From Cytophagales bacterium (GTDB lineage Bacteria; Bacteroidota; Bacteroidia; Cytophagales; 172606-1): a stretch of DNA of 64,000 bases. Where the stretch lies: NCBI GenBank assembly GCA_030448185.1, contig JAUJNL010000025.1:1-64000 (forward strand), in the 5' to 3' direction. Made by a program: the position numbers and the translations under genes. Below are positions 45,579 through 54,573 of this stretch, in pieces; the first letter of the stretch is position 1; each line of letters opens with the position of its first letter. The notes below the pieces were generated by a model, which saw only the letters and a program-made list of their open reading frames with translations, searched no databases and was not told the origin of the DNA.

Positions 45579-45662
45579 ATTGCTTTATGGCTAAATTGTT
45601 GGATTGTTAAATGGGTAAGAGATCCTTGAAAATACAACCTAACAATTTAGCCATAAAGCAAT
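45579..45662. repeat. 22-bp perfect inverted repeat between convergent genes
   Basis: Positions 45579-45600 (ATTGCTTTATGGCTAAATTG then TT) have an exact reverse complement at 45641-45662, with 40 bases between. Both flanks carry ATGCTAAATG-type units (45541-45573 and 45683-45695). The araC gene ends at 45538 and pcrB ends at 45707 from the other side. It could act as a bidirectional terminator. Confidence 0.8.
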
Positions 45663-45706
45663 TTAACATCTTGGTTAACTCTCATTTACCATTCCGACAG
45701 TGCGGA

Positions 45707-46489
45707 CTATAATCTTGTCAGCCTGGAATTAAACTCATGTACCCTTTCGGAGACCTCAATCAGCAGATTGGGGTCTTTTTCTATTCCGTTGCCGATTACA
45801 ATCAGATCGGCACCAGCACTAAGTGCGTTTTCTGCCGCCGTGGCTGAAGTAATGCCGCCGCCCACTATAATAGGGACCTCAATAAACTTACGAACTGCTG
45901 AAATCATCCGGCTTGAAACGGGCTTCTGAGCCCCGCTGCCGGCGTCCAAATAAATCAACTTAAGGCCCAGCATTTCACCGGCCATGGCCGTGCAGGCGGC
46001 TACTTCCGCTTTGTCATGCGGCACAGGCGTGGTATTGCTGATATAAGAAACGGTGGTAGCCCGGCCGCTTTCTACCAGTATGTATCCAGTCGGTAAAATT
46101 TCGAGCTTGCTTTTTTTCAGAATAGGAGCCGCAATTACATGCTGTCCGATCAGAAAATCCGGATTACGGCCTGAGATCAGCGACAGGAACAGAATCGCGT
46201 CGGCTGACCGGTCAATATGCAGATTGCTGCCCGGAAAAAGTACGATGGGTATATCGGTGTTTGACTTTAGCGTCCGGATGGTGCTGCCCAGATTGTTGCC
46301 CGTAATAAGGCTGCCTCCTACAAAGAAAAAATCCACCTTGTTTTCAACTGCCGCATGGGCTAGTTGCAAACAGGAAGGTGGATTCGTTTTATCAGGGTCA
46401 ACTAAAACGGCAAAAGACCGTAGCCCGGAAGCTTTATGGGCGGTAAGTGTGCTCAATACGCTTGGTGTCATTTTTACCGATACGCTCAA
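45707..46489 (-). CDS. pcrB: Geranylgeranylglyceryl/heptaprenylglyceryl phosphate synthase
   Basis: Links a polyprenyl diphosphate to glycerol-1-phosphate. 260 residues of TIM-barrel fold. FAVLVDPDKTNPPSCLQLAH, FFFVGGSLITGNNL, PIVLFPGSNLHID (FPG motif), ILFLSLISGRNPDFLIGQHV (conserved SLISGRNPE-like stretch), LPTGYILVESG, IYLDAGSGA (phosphate) and VGGGITSATAAENAL with GADLIVIGNGIE. This is the group II GGGPS that Bacteroidota possess, producing an archaeal-type ether lipid intermediate of unknown fate. Its start overlaps the upstream gene by 56 bases; MTPSVLSTL at 46471 would still overlap. Confidence 0.94.
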   Translation of the reverse strand: MSVSVKMTPSVLSTLTAHKASGLRSFAVLVDPDKTNPPSCLQLAHAAVENKVDFFFVGGSLITGNNLGSTIRTLKSNTDIPIVLFPGSNLHIDRSADAILFLSLISGRNPDFLIGQHVIAAPILKKSKLEILPTGYILVESGRATTVSYISNTTPVPHDKAEVAACTAMAGEMLGLKLIYLDAGSGAQKPVSSRMISAVRKFIEVPIIVGGGITSATAAENALSAGADLIVIGNGIEKDPNLLIEVSERVHEFNSRLTRL

Positions 46490-46922
46490 TTGCCTTGGCG
46501 ACTACCTGTCTGGCAACAGCGCCCAAAAATAGCGTTATTTGCTGTTTTATCAAACTGCTTACGGGTGAAGCAACCTTAGGGACTGTTTTGGTAACCGGTG
46601 CCAGTGCGTAAGCAGAGGGAGTTACATATGCAGAAGAAGCATACGCAGCAGACGCAATCTGGTACGGGTGCATGTATCCCGATGCTAAAGACTGCTGTGC
46701 CTTATGCTTTTGTTTCTTTTTTGCTTTACGACTTTTAACAGCTCTGGCTACCAGATACGTAGCTAATGCGGCTCCACCAACTCCCAATGCTACGCGGCCT
46801 ACTTTGCCAGCATCCTGTTTAAGGTTGCTCACCTGATCTTCAATCGACTGCTTATACAATTCAGTAGTACGGCTGAGCTCTTCTCTTCGAGCCGTTAAGG
46901 GAGACGTTTGCGGGGAGGACAT
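46434..46922 (-). CDS. Hypothetical membrane-associated protein with basic coiled start
   Basis: 162 residues. A polar N-terminal helix (RREELSRTTELYKQSIEDQV) leads to a Gly/Ala-rich hydrophobic segment (VGRVALGVGGAALATYLVAR) and a very basic patch (KSRKAKKKQKHKAQQ), then a Tyr/Ala-rich middle part and a second hydrophobic helix (SLIKQQITLFLGAVARQVVA). The plan is that of YtxH/DUF883-like stress proteins. The next gene upstream on this strand is a DUF1469-type protein, a frequent partner of such proteins. The C-terminus overlaps the pcrB start by 56 bases in another frame. Confidence 0.65.
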   Translation of the reverse strand: MSSPQTSPLTARREELSRTTELYKQSIEDQVSNLKQDAGKVGRVALGVGGAALATYLVARAVKSRKAKKKQKHKAQQSLASGYMHPYQIASAAYASSAYVTPSAYALAPVTKTVPKVASPVSSLIKQQITLFLGAVARQVVAKAIERIGKNDTKRIEHTYRP

Positions 46923-46953
46923 AATGATTATCTATTATTACGAGTGAAGTTTA

Positions 46954-47402
46954 CTAAATAGCACTGGGAGTCGGACGGTTCAGGTCCTCATTGCGGTATA
47001 CGCGGGCACTCTGGCTTCCAAGGCTCTCATTCTGGTCAATCACCTCTTTTGCCGTCTCTTCTACCCCTTCCGGAACCTCAGTCTTAGGTTTAAACATATT
47101 GCCTGTTACCTGCTCCATTTTATTCTGAATGGCTCCCTGGCTGGCCCTGGCAATCAGAAACAACAATAGATAAAAGCCTGCCATAATAAAATAGCCCCAA
47201 AACGGACTATCCGTAAGGTCGTTGAACAGATTGGCTAACCCGATGCTCACAAACGATACAATAAAGAAGGCCAGGAATACCGTAATACCCAGTTGGAGCG
47301 TTTTTACTAATGAATTAGCAATGCCCTGCTGAAGAGATCTACTTTAATTAGTTCAATCCGGGCTTCAATGTATCTCGAAATAGTTTCTATAAGCCTGTTC
47401 AT
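46954..47402 (-). pseudogene. DUF1469/YqjE-like phage-holin-superfamily protein with frameshift
   Basis: The full protein starts at 47402: MNRLIETISRYIEARIELIK with VD, the usual start of this family. A one-base deletion near 47335 breaks it; continuing in the other frame gives LQQGIANSLVKTLQLGITVF and LAFFIVSFVSIGLANLF (first TM), followed by the second TM (YFIMAGFYLLLFLIA) and a soluble tail to 46954. Restored length about 149 residues with two TM helices. Such proteins are membrane partners of the next gene (YtxH-like) in many bacteria. Confidence 0.75.
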
Positions 47403-47892
47403 AGTTTAATAAAGAATAAAAGTTTTAATAATAGCGTAAAGTAAAGGTGACAAAAGAGGATTAAGATTTTCTCAATATTTATTTAGCTTGATTTCAATAC
47501 GGAAGACAGTAGCAATGGGTTTACAAAAAATGCCCATTTCGGAAGGATTTATCTTGACATATAGCTAAAATTGTTGTTTTACAAAAAAAACAGGTGTTAC
47601 CAAATTTGCGCTTCCCGTATTAATGTAAGAAATCAATGAGCTTTAGGTTGACTTTGTAGTTATTGCTGTAACTTATATATGCTGGATTAAGTTAACAAGC
47701 ACTATCTGCACATTCAACAGACTGGATAAATGCAAAATAAGGTGTAAAAGTTAATAAATCCCCAGTTCGGAGCCGATGTGATTTAATTCAATTTTTTGTA
47801 GTAGATTTGCGGCGCTAAAAGGGCGTATTCCGGGAATATACTGCACCTAAACCTATTATTTAATTCATTTTGATTACCCAAATCATTGCCCC
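47403..47892. other. Intergenic region with divergent promoters
   Basis: About 490 AT-rich bases between the holin-like gene (minus) and the DksA-like gene (plus). TAGATTTG at 47802-47809 fits the -7 box and lies 84 bases ahead of the ATG at 47893. No ORF or RNA is recognised. Confidence 0.45.
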
Positions 47893-48303
47893 ATGTCTAT
47901 TGAGCAATCCACAAAAGTGAACGGCCAGGAGGAAAAACTGCGTTATTCCGATGAAGAACTGAAGGAGTTTGAAGAACTTATCAAAGATAAGCTGGAGCAG
48001 ACCCGGAATCAGCTCAGTTTCTATAAGCAATCGTTGAGTAAGCGCAACGATAACGGCACCGATAACACATCTGGTACATCTAAACTGCTCGAAGATGGAG
48101 CAGATACTACTGAGAAGGAACACCTCAATCAGCAGGCCGCCCGGTTACAGAAATATGCCCAACAACTTGAGAATGCTTTGTTCCGCATCAAAAACGGTAC
48201 GTACGGCATCTGCGTTGATAGTGGTAAACTAATTCCGAAAGAGCGCTTGCGAATTGTACCCCATACCCAACATTCCATTGAGGCAAAGCTGAAGAAAAAC
48301 TAA
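47893..48303 (+). CDS. TraR/DksA-type protein, zinc ligands mostly lost
   Basis: 136 residues. A coiled-coil region (DEELKEFEELIKDKLEQTRN, then a long Gln/Lys-rich helix) is followed by the globular end NALFRIKNGTYGICVDSGKL with IPKERLRIVPHT. This is the DksA/TraR fold that enters the RNA polymerase secondary channel. The C4 zinc finger is reduced: the region keeps GICV and has DSGK, VPHT where C...C pairs would be, a state I recall as frequent in Bacteroidota members. A regulatory role with ppGpp is inferred from family. A separate promoter precedes it. Confidence 0.85.
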   Translation: MSIEQSTKVNGQEEKLRYSDEELKEFEELIKDKLEQTRNQLSFYKQSLSKRNDNGTDNTSGTSKLLEDGADTTEKEHLNQQAARLQKYAQQLENALFRIKNGTYGICVDSGKLIPKERLRIVPHTQHSIEAKLKKN

Positions 48304-48439
48304 TCTGGGGCTTTACCAATATATAGTCTGTTCAGAGAACTCACCTACCTTTATTTAAAAGGCTTTAAAAGATTATGGATACTTTTAAGGCCTTTTCTGC
48401 TTTTTATTGATTGTTGGTTTTATTCTGCGCTATTTTCAG

Positions 48440-49000
48440 TTGGATTTTTTACATCATCACATCGAAGCACTTGTTTTTTGCGCTTCGCAGCCAGTAAAAC
48501 CAGAAGAAATCAGACAATGTCTCGTCCAACTGCTTGGAGCAGACATACCGCTTACGGATGTAGAAAGCGTGCTCCAGCAGTTGGTGAAGAAATATCAGTC
48601 TGAAGAATACGCCTTTGGTATCTATCACTTGGGTGGCGGCTTTCAGTTTCTGACCAAACCGGCTTATCAGGCCAGTGTGGGCGTGCTGCTCCGGCAGAAA
48701 TCAAAGAAGCGTCTTTCTACGGCAGCACTTGAAACGGTAGCTATTATTGCCTATAAACAACCCATCACTAAATCTGAAATCGAGCAGATTCGCGGCGTTA
48801 GCTGTGAGTATGCCATCCAGAAGTTGCTGGAAAAAGAGTTAATAATTATTAAAGGAAAAGCTGAGACGGTGGGCAAGCCTCTGTTGTATGGCACCAGCGA
48901 CAAGTTTATGACCTACTTTGGTATTGCCGGATTGAAAGACTTGCCGCAGCCAAAGGATTTTGCTACAGTGGAAAACGAGATTGGCACCTCCGGAGAATAA
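48440..49000 (+). CDS. scpB: Segregation and condensation protein B
   Basis: ScpB binds ScpA in the SMC condensin complex. About 186 residues from the TTG at 48440 (reads LDFLHHHIEALVFCASQPVK); a TTG at 48407 is also possible, and no ATG fits. Two winged helices are visible: EEIRQCLVQLLGADIPL onwards, and ALETVAIIAYKQPITKSEIE then QIRGVSCEYAIQKLLEKELI, the latter being highly conserved in ScpB. KPLLYGTSDKFMTYFGIAGL near the end is typical. No scpA next to it. The lack of an ATG is odd and may be a substitution. Confidence 0.93.
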   Translation: MDFLHHHIEALVFCASQPVKPEEIRQCLVQLLGADIPLTDVESVLQQLVKKYQSEEYAFGIYHLGGGFQFLTKPAYQASVGVLLRQKSKKRLSTAALETVAIIAYKQPITKSEIEQIRGVSCEYAIQKLLEKELIIIKGKAETVGKPLLYGTSDKFMTYFGIAGLKDLPQPKDFATVENEIGTSGE

Positions 49001-49276
49001 GAGAATAATTAGCTACGCCGGCTACCATCTTTTCCCTTGGACAATAGATACAATAGATATTGTTACCGCGGTTCTGCTCCCCCACGGCACCTGATCTTGG
49101 CAGGTAGTATTTATTTGCTTTCCCCTATCGCAATTAAGGGCAGGATAAACTTTCTAAAAAACTTTGTCCGGCAACCACGAACTTTTACTACTTTTGCGAC
49201 CTTTTACAATACCTTTTTATCCGTTTACCCTTGACTATCAGTTAAATTTACAGTAGCGATACTGCAAGCAGAAGAG

Positions 49277-50884
49277 ATGAAGAAACCAAGCAGAAGAACC
49301 GAAACCGAAAGCCGGCCAAAGGCTAAACGTCCCCAAGCCTCAGGCTATGGCACCAATAGCAAGCGCAAAACTTATTCAGAAGATAATTATACCACCAGGA
49401 CTAAGCCAAAAGCTACTTTGGACGGCGGCGAACGGCCGATTGCACGTCGCCGAAGTACTACGGACGAGGAGACTAAGCCGTTTAAGAAAACAGCCTCCTC
49501 TTTATCCAAGCCACCTGTACGCCGGGGAACAGCCGCTAAAACTGGGCAGGAAGAAACCAGACCAGTGATTAAAGTGAAATATCCCCGCCGGGACGAAGAA
49601 GACGGCAACTCATCGCGACCTAAGCGAAGAGGTTATAATAGCGGTTTTAGCTTGAAAGAAGCGTCGGCTAAAGGCTCCCGTCCGGTACGACGGTCTGCTA
49701 CTGATGGTGAGGCTTCCGAGGAGTCTGACTCCCGTAAGGGAGAGCAGAAAAAATATTCATCTTATAAACGGCCCGTAGCGGCAGATAGTGGAAAAAGATT
49801 TGGAGGGGAGAAAAAACCTGGCAATGGAAAAGTGCTTCTCCGTAAAAAAGAATTCAGCGAAGGAAAGGAGTATTCAGGGGAGAAAAAGTTTGGTTCAAAG
49901 AGAGATCTTGACGTAAAGGCGGCATTTGATACTAAGAAGGAGTTTGGCTTTAGAAAAGAAGCTGACCGCAGCAAAAGATTTGACCGGGAAAAAGATTCTG
50001 CTCCAAGCAGGCCTACCGGGGACGCAAAGAAAACAGTACAGAGAGTAGATTTGACAAGAAAAGATCTTTCGGTGAGCGTGATGATCGTGTGCAAGAGTAC
50101 AAGGCTCCCATCCTACTCCTGACTATGACCTGTCCGAGGCTGCGGTTAAAAAAGACCCCGTAAAGAAGAAAAAGATGAAACCATCCGGCTCAACCGATAT
50201 ATAGCTAATGCCGGTATTTGTTCACGCCGCGATGCGGATGTAATTATTCAATCCGGTGAGATTAAAGTGAATGGAAAGGTAGTGACGGAAATGGGCCATC
50301 GGGTGAAGCCAAGCGACATAATTAAGTACGGGAACCGCGTGCTTAACCGGGAAAAAATTGTATATGTGCTGCTGAATAAACCAAAAGATTTTATCACTAC
50401 TACGGAAGATCCTGAGGAGCGGAGAACGGTAATGGACCTGGTGAAAGCGGCTAGCAGTGGACGGCTTTACCCCGTTGGCCGACTTGACCGGAATACAACC
50501 GGCTTATTGCTGCTGACTAATGACGGAGAACTGGCGGAAAAACTCACTCATCCTTCCCATGAAATATCTAAGATCTATGAGGTACACCTGGATAAGCCAG
50601 TTTCAGAAGAAGATTTTGAGAAAATTAAAGAAGGGCTAGTATTGGAAGATGGCCCGGCTCCCGTAGACGATTTGGCAATTGTAACACCTGACCGAATGGT
50701 TTTAGGTATTGAGATTCACTTGGGGCGTAATCGAATTGTGCGCCGCATATTTGAACACTTAGGATATGAAGTAGTGAAACTGGACCGGGTAATGTACGCT
50801 GGGCTTACCAAAAAAGATCTTCCCCGTGGGAAATGGCGATATTTGTCCGAAAAAGAGGTAATACGGCTTAAGTATTTTGTCTAG
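49277..50884 (+). CDS. RluB/RsuA-type pseudouridine synthase with basic N-terminal extension, frameshifted
   Basis: The catalytic part is intact from 50180. The S4 domain reads IRLNRYIANAGICSRRDADV then SGEIKVNGKVVTEMG. The synthase domain has VYVLLNKPKDFITTTEDPEE, the catalytic Asp in GRLYPVGRLDRNTTGLLLLT, and EVHLDKPVSE...GLGIEIHLGRNRIVRRIFEH. In front lies a 270-residue Arg/Lys/Ser-rich extension starting MKKPSRRTETESR, with many KKE and SRP-like pieces. Three one-base shifts near 50050, 50105 and 50178 interrupt the junction, where conserved linker sequences appear in successive frames. It modifies 23S or 16S rRNA, the exact target being unclear. Confidence 0.82.
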
Positions 50885-50893
50885 AACACAGTA

Positions 50894-50943
50894 TAATAAG
50901 CACAAAACCCCGGCTAGCAATGGCTGGGGTTTTGTGCTTATTA
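50894..50943. terminator. Strong bidirectional terminator after rluB
   Basis: An 18-bp perfect stem: TAATAAGCACAAAACCCC (50894-50911) with GGGGTTTTGTGCTTATTA (50926-50943), loop GGCTAGCAATGGCT, which itself can pair. It lies 10 bases after the stop. Confidence 0.85.
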
Positions 50944-51161
50944 CGAGGGATATAAGATTTGGGAGGTAGCAATAAAACTTTGTGTTTAATCAAGATTAAT
51001 TGAAACATTATCCTTATTATTGCAATACAATAGTATGCATGCATACTATTTATTTTCATTGCTGAACCTAAAAACTTAAATACAGTTACAAGTAAATAAA
51101 AAGCGTGTGCTGAATGAAAATAGAGAAACGACTGAAGCGTAGGGAAAACGAGGTGGAAATG

Positions 51162-51192
51162 AAAAGCCTCTGAAATAGTATCAGAGGCTTTT
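51162..51192 (-). terminator. Terminator of tRNA-Phe
   Basis: AAAAGCCTCTGA (51162-51173) with TCAGAGGCTTTT (51181-51192), 12 bp, 7-base loop and a T-rich tail on the minus strand. Confidence 0.88.
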
Positions 51193-51205
51193 GTGGTGGA
51201 TGGAG

Positions 51206-51278
51206 TGGTGATGAGTGGAATCGAACCACCGACACAAGGATTTTCAGTCCTTTGCTCTACCAACTGAGCTACATCACC
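51206..51278 (-). tRNA. tRNA-Phe (GAA)
   Basis: Complete cloverleaf on the minus strand. The acceptor stem GGTGATG pairs with CATCACC, the anticodon arm is AAGGA-CTGAAAA-TCCTT (anticodon GAA), the T-arm is GGTGG-TTCGATT-CCACT, and the discriminator is A. CCA is not encoded. A dedicated terminator follows 13 bases later. Confidence 0.96.
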
Positions 51279-51388
51279 GCCGTTTATTAAAGTGGGGCAA
51301 AACTATATATATTTTTAAGTTCTGCAAAATTTATTGATTATTATAATAATGCGCCGTAAAAACGGGTCTTATCAAAAAAGAATTATTT

Positions 51389-52750
51389 ATGAATTACGCA
51401 AGTCAGTTATTATTTCTGGTATGTCTGGCAGTAGCAGGCTATTTTCTATATAAACGAATCAATTTTATCCGCCGCAATATAAATCTGGGCAAGCCTGAAA
51501 AGCGCAACGACCATCCCGAGAAGCGCTTCAAAAACATGCTCCTATTTGCAATGGGTCAAAAGACAATGTTTGATAAACCCATAGTTGGGGTCATGCACTT
51601 CGTTATCTACCTCGGCTTTATCATTATCAACATTGAAATTCTGGAAATTGTCCTGGATGGAATTCTGGGGACGCACCGTTTATTTGCGCCGTACTTAGGC
51701 GGCTTGTATCCTGTTTTAATTAACCTCTTTGAGTTCTTGGCCATCGGCGTGATTGTTACCTGCGTTATTTTTCTGATCCGGCGGAGTGTGCTCAAGATCC
51801 GTCGGTTCTGGGCGTACGAAATGACGAAGTGGCCGCGTTCCGATGCCAACATCATCCTGATCAGCGAGATTTTGCTGATGCTGGCATTTTTATCCTGGAA
51901 TGCAACCGATACTATTTTACAGCAGCGCGGAGCCGAACACTATGCTGGACTTAATACCGGACCTTTCCTGTTTAGTCAGTTCCTGATGCCAATATTTAAT
52001 GGGTGGTCTACTGAAGCTCTGATAGGGTATGAACGCTTTGCCTGGTGGTTTCATATCCTGGGTATTTTAGCTTTTTCCATTTATGTCACCTACTCCAAGC
52101 ACTTGCACATAGGACTGGCCTTTCCAAATGTTTATTTTGCCCGCTTGTTTCCGAAGGGTGAGTTTAAAAATATGCCGGTGGTGACCAATGAAGTGAAACT
52201 GATGCTTGGATTGCCAACTGATGAGGTACAGGAGACGGCTGCGCAGGAAAATACCCCCATTCCCGCTGAGCCCGGAAGATTCGGTGCCAAGGATGTCAAT
52301 GACCTGTCGTGGAAAGACTTGATGTCGGCTTATACCTGTACCCAGTGTGGCCGTTGCACGGAAGCTTGCCCGGCTAATATTACCGGTAAAATACTTTCTC
52401 CGCGTAAAATTATGATGGATACCCGTCAACGAATGGAAGAAGTAGGACGCAGTCTGGATAAAGGCGGCCCGGGTTTGGGCGACGGCAAAGCACTGCTTGA
52501 TGACTATGTAAGCCGGGAGGAACTACTGGCCTGTACCACTTGCAATGCTTGTGTAGAGGCCTGCCCGGTAGCTATTAATCCACTGGAGATCATTATGGAG
52601 CTACGCCGGTATATGGCTATGGAAGATGCTAAAGTGCCCGGCGCCTGGAATAATATGTTTTCAAACATTGAGAATAATATGGCTCCCTGGAAGTTCTCTC
52701 CTGCCGACCGTTTTAACTGGGCGGATAAGTTGAAAGAGGAAAAACAATAA
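51389..52750 (+). CDS. Membrane-anchored (Fe-S) protein, HdrD/LutA-like N-terminal partner
   Basis: 453 residues. The first 280 residues hold several TM helices (SQLLFLVCLAVAGYFLYKRI, PIVGVMHFVIYLGFIIINIE, IGVIVTCVIFLIRR, ILGILAFSIYVTYSKHLHIG) with histidines in the second and last of them, like a cytochrome b-type quinone-facing domain. Two 4Fe-4S ferredoxin motifs follow: CTQCGRCTEACP (residues about 316-327) and CTTCNACVEACP (about 382-393). A CCG-domain protein is encoded 265 bases downstream. Together they resemble membrane electron-transfer modules that deliver electrons to quinone, for example from electron-transfer flavoprotein or glycolate/lactate oxidation. The exact donor is unknown. 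Confidence 0.88.
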   Translation: MNYASQLLFLVCLAVAGYFLYKRINFIRRNINLGKPEKRNDHPEKRFKNMLLFAMGQKTMFDKPIVGVMHFVIYLGFIIINIEILEIVLDGILGTHRLFAPYLGGLYPVLINLFEFLAIGVIVTCVIFLIRRSVLKIRRFWAYEMTKWPRSDANIILISEILLMLAFLSWNATDTILQQRGAEHYAGLNTGPFLFSQFLMPIFNGWSTEALIGYERFAWWFHILGILAFSIYVTYSKHLHIGLAFPNVYFARLFPKGEFKNMPVVTNEVKLMLGLPTDEVQETAAQENTPIPAEPGRFGAKDVNDLSWKDLMSAYTCTQCGRCTEACPANITGKILSPRKIMMDTRQRMEEVGRSLDKGGPGLGDGKALLDDYVSREELLACTTCNACVEACPVAINPLEIIMELRRYMAMEDAKVPGAWNNMFSNIENNMAPWKFSPADRFNWADKLKEEKQ

Positions 52751-52832
52751 AAGGCTGTAATGATCAATGCGGAATGTTAAGTGCGAAATTATAAAGTCTG
52801 GTTGTCTTCTAATTATAGTTGAGGGGAGGTGC

Positions 52833-52912
52833 TAAATCGGATTACCAATCCGAGATCACCTGGTGTCCGCATTGCAACTATCTCAGCGAAGCTAAATGCG
52901 GACCAACCGGAT
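52833..52912. repeat. Dispersed intergenic element, copy A
   Basis: Contains the hairpin CGGATTACCAATCCG and the unit GCAACTATCTCAGCGAAGCT followed by AAATGCGGACCAACCGG. Most of it recurs inverted at 57798-57870, 5 kb away. It lies in the spacer between the two iron-sulfur genes, flanked by two near-direct copies of a short word (TCTGGTTGTCTTCTAATTAT at 52798-52817 and TCTGGTTGTCTACTAATTAT at 52918-52937). Confidence 0.75.
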
Positions 52913-53014
52913 AAAATCTGGTTGTCTACTAATTATAATATTGTTAGTTACGCAAGGGGTATCCTTTCCAAACTAATCTAATGTCTTACGTCTAAAATCC
53001 ACTATCTTATTTAT

Positions 53015-53818
53015 ATGACTGAGCAAACCTATCAGGTACCCACCATGGCCGAACTGGCAGCAGCGGGCACAGACCCTGAAGTATTATTCTGGGTAGGCTG
53101 TGCTGGCTCCTTCGATGACCGGTACAAGCGGGTAACCATTGCTTTTGTAAAAATCCTCAACAAACTAGGCATAAAATTCGCCGTACTCGGGACGGAAGAA
53201 GGTTGTACGGGTGATCCGGCCCGCCGTGCTGGCAACGACTTCTTGTTCCAGATGCAGGCAATGAATAATATTCAGGTGCTGAACGGGTACAATATCAAGA
53301 AAATAGTTACGGCTTGTCCGCATTGTTTTAATACCATTAAGAATGAATATCCTAAACTGGGAGGCAGTTATGAGGTAATTCACCATTCTGTATTCCTGCA
53401 GGGGCTCATTAATGAAGGGCGGATTAAGCTGCAGGAAGGCGGTGAATTCAAGGGCAAGCGAATCACGTATCATGACTCATGCTACCTCGGACGGGCCAAT
53501 AATATTTATGAAGCGCCTCGTGAGGTATTGGCTGCCCTGGATGCTGATCTGGTAGAGATGAAGCGAAGTCGCCGGAGTGGTTTATGTTGCGGCGCCGGAG
53601 GGTCTCAAATGTTTAAGGAAGCTGAACCTGGGGATAAGGAAATTAATATTGAACGGACTGAAGAGGCATTAAGCACCGGTGCCTCTACCATTGCCGTAGC
53701 CTGTCCGTTTTGCATGACGATGCTAACTGACGGAGTAAAGAATAAGGAAAAAGAAGATGCTGTAAAAGTATATGATCTGGCCGAACTGGTAAATGACAGA
53801 ATGCCGGACCGTAAATAA
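53015..53818 (+). CDS. (Fe-S)-binding protein with two CCG domains (HdrB/GlpC/LutA-like)
   Basis: 267 residues with two cysteine-rich (CCG) domains. The first includes EVLFWVGCAGSFDDRYKRVT, GCTGDPARRAG, and IVTACPHCFNTIKNEYPKLG. The second includes ITYHDSCYLGRANNIYEAPR, GLCCGAGGSQMFKEAE and IAVACPFCMTMLTDGVK. Such domains carry a noncubane iron-sulfur cluster in heterodisulfide reductase HdrB. With the upstream gene it forms a membrane redox pair on the same strand. It may be co-transcribed despite a spacer that holds a repeat element. A terminator follows at 53839. Confidence 0.88.
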   Translation: MTEQTYQVPTMAELAAAGTDPEVLFWVGCAGSFDDRYKRVTIAFVKILNKLGIKFAVLGTEEGCTGDPARRAGNDFLFQMQAMNNIQVLNGYNIKKIVTACPHCFNTIKNEYPKLGGSYEVIHHSVFLQGLINEGRIKLQEGGEFKGKRITYHDSCYLGRANNIYEAPREVLAALDADLVEMKRSRRSGLCCGAGGSQMFKEAEPGDKEINIERTEEALSTGASTIAVACPFCMTMLTDGVKNKEKEDAVKVYDLAELVNDRMPDRK

Positions 53819-53838
53819 ATGGGTGATATACAAACTAT

Positions 53839-53869
53839 AAGGAGGCGCGGAAATTTTCTTTGCCTCCTT
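53839..53869 (+). terminator. Intrinsic terminator after the CCG gene
   Basis: AAGGAGGC (53839-53846) with GCCTCCTT (53862-53869), followed by TATGTTTTCTT. 21 bases after the stop. Confidence 0.75.
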
Positions 53870-53975
53870 TATGTTTTCTTAGCAATCTTTACGCGAAATT
53901 TATTCGGTAAAGAAGTTGTTTCCCAATTTACAAACAGTAGCTTATCAGCCTAATCATTAATCAGCACCTTATCTT

Positions 53976-54476
53976 ATGTACATTCCTTTCAACCAGATGC
54001 CGGCTGATGCCCGGGTCTGGATATATCAGTCGTCGGAGTCCCTTTCCGGAGAAATGCAGGAGCGCTTACTGGTTTCCTTACAAAACTTTATTGAAAGCTG
54101 GGATAGCCACGGCCGCTCATTAAAAGCATCCGCGCAGATTCGCCATAACCATTTTATCATTATCGCCCTGGATGAAAGGGTAATTCCGGCCAGTGGATGC
54201 GCTATTGATAAATCAGTCCACTTTCTGCAAGGGTTAGAGAGCAACACCGGAATAAAGCTGTTTGACCGTTCACTGCAAGCGTTTTTAATCGATGATCAGG
54301 TGCAGTTTGTGGAGGTTAAAAATCTGAAGAAGGCCGTAGAAACAGGGCAAATAGAAGCAGATACTATTACCTTCAATAACCTGATCTCAACTGCAGGTCA
54401 ATTGCAAACCGAATGGCAGGTACCTGCTGCAAAGTCATGGTTGGCCCGGTATTTTCGGAAGCAGCCGCAGCTATAG
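53976..54476 (+). CDS. Conserved hypothetical protein of Cytophagales/Bacteroidota
   Basis: 166 residues, soluble. MYIPFNQMPADARVWIYQSS then ESLSGEMQERLLVSLQNFIE; middle LKASAQIRHNHFIIIALDER; ASGCAIDKSVHFLQGLESNT holds a conserved-looking Cys and the close has TFNNLISTAGQLQTEWQVPA. I recall proteins of this type labelled 'ABC transporter ATPase', but no Walker motif is present, so that label would be wrong. Function unknown. The gene stands between the CCG gene and porE. Confidence 0.7.
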   Translation: MYIPFNQMPADARVWIYQSSESLSGEMQERLLVSLQNFIESWDSHGRSLKASAQIRHNHFIIIALDERVIPASGCAIDKSVHFLQGLESNTGIKLFDRSLQAFLIDDQVQFVEVKNLKKAVETGQIEADTITFNNLISTAGQLQTEWQVPAAKSWLARYFRKQPQL

Positions 54477-54573
54477 TTTTATCTAAAATTAAGCATCTGA
54501 GGGACTAAAACGTACATTGAGTTGTACTTTGGAGGCCCTTATATGCGTTTTATTCCCACATACCTATCTCACA

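Noticed and set aside
53976-54476. An ABC transporter ATPase (a label I associate with relatives)
   Set aside because: No Walker A, Walker B or signature motif is present.
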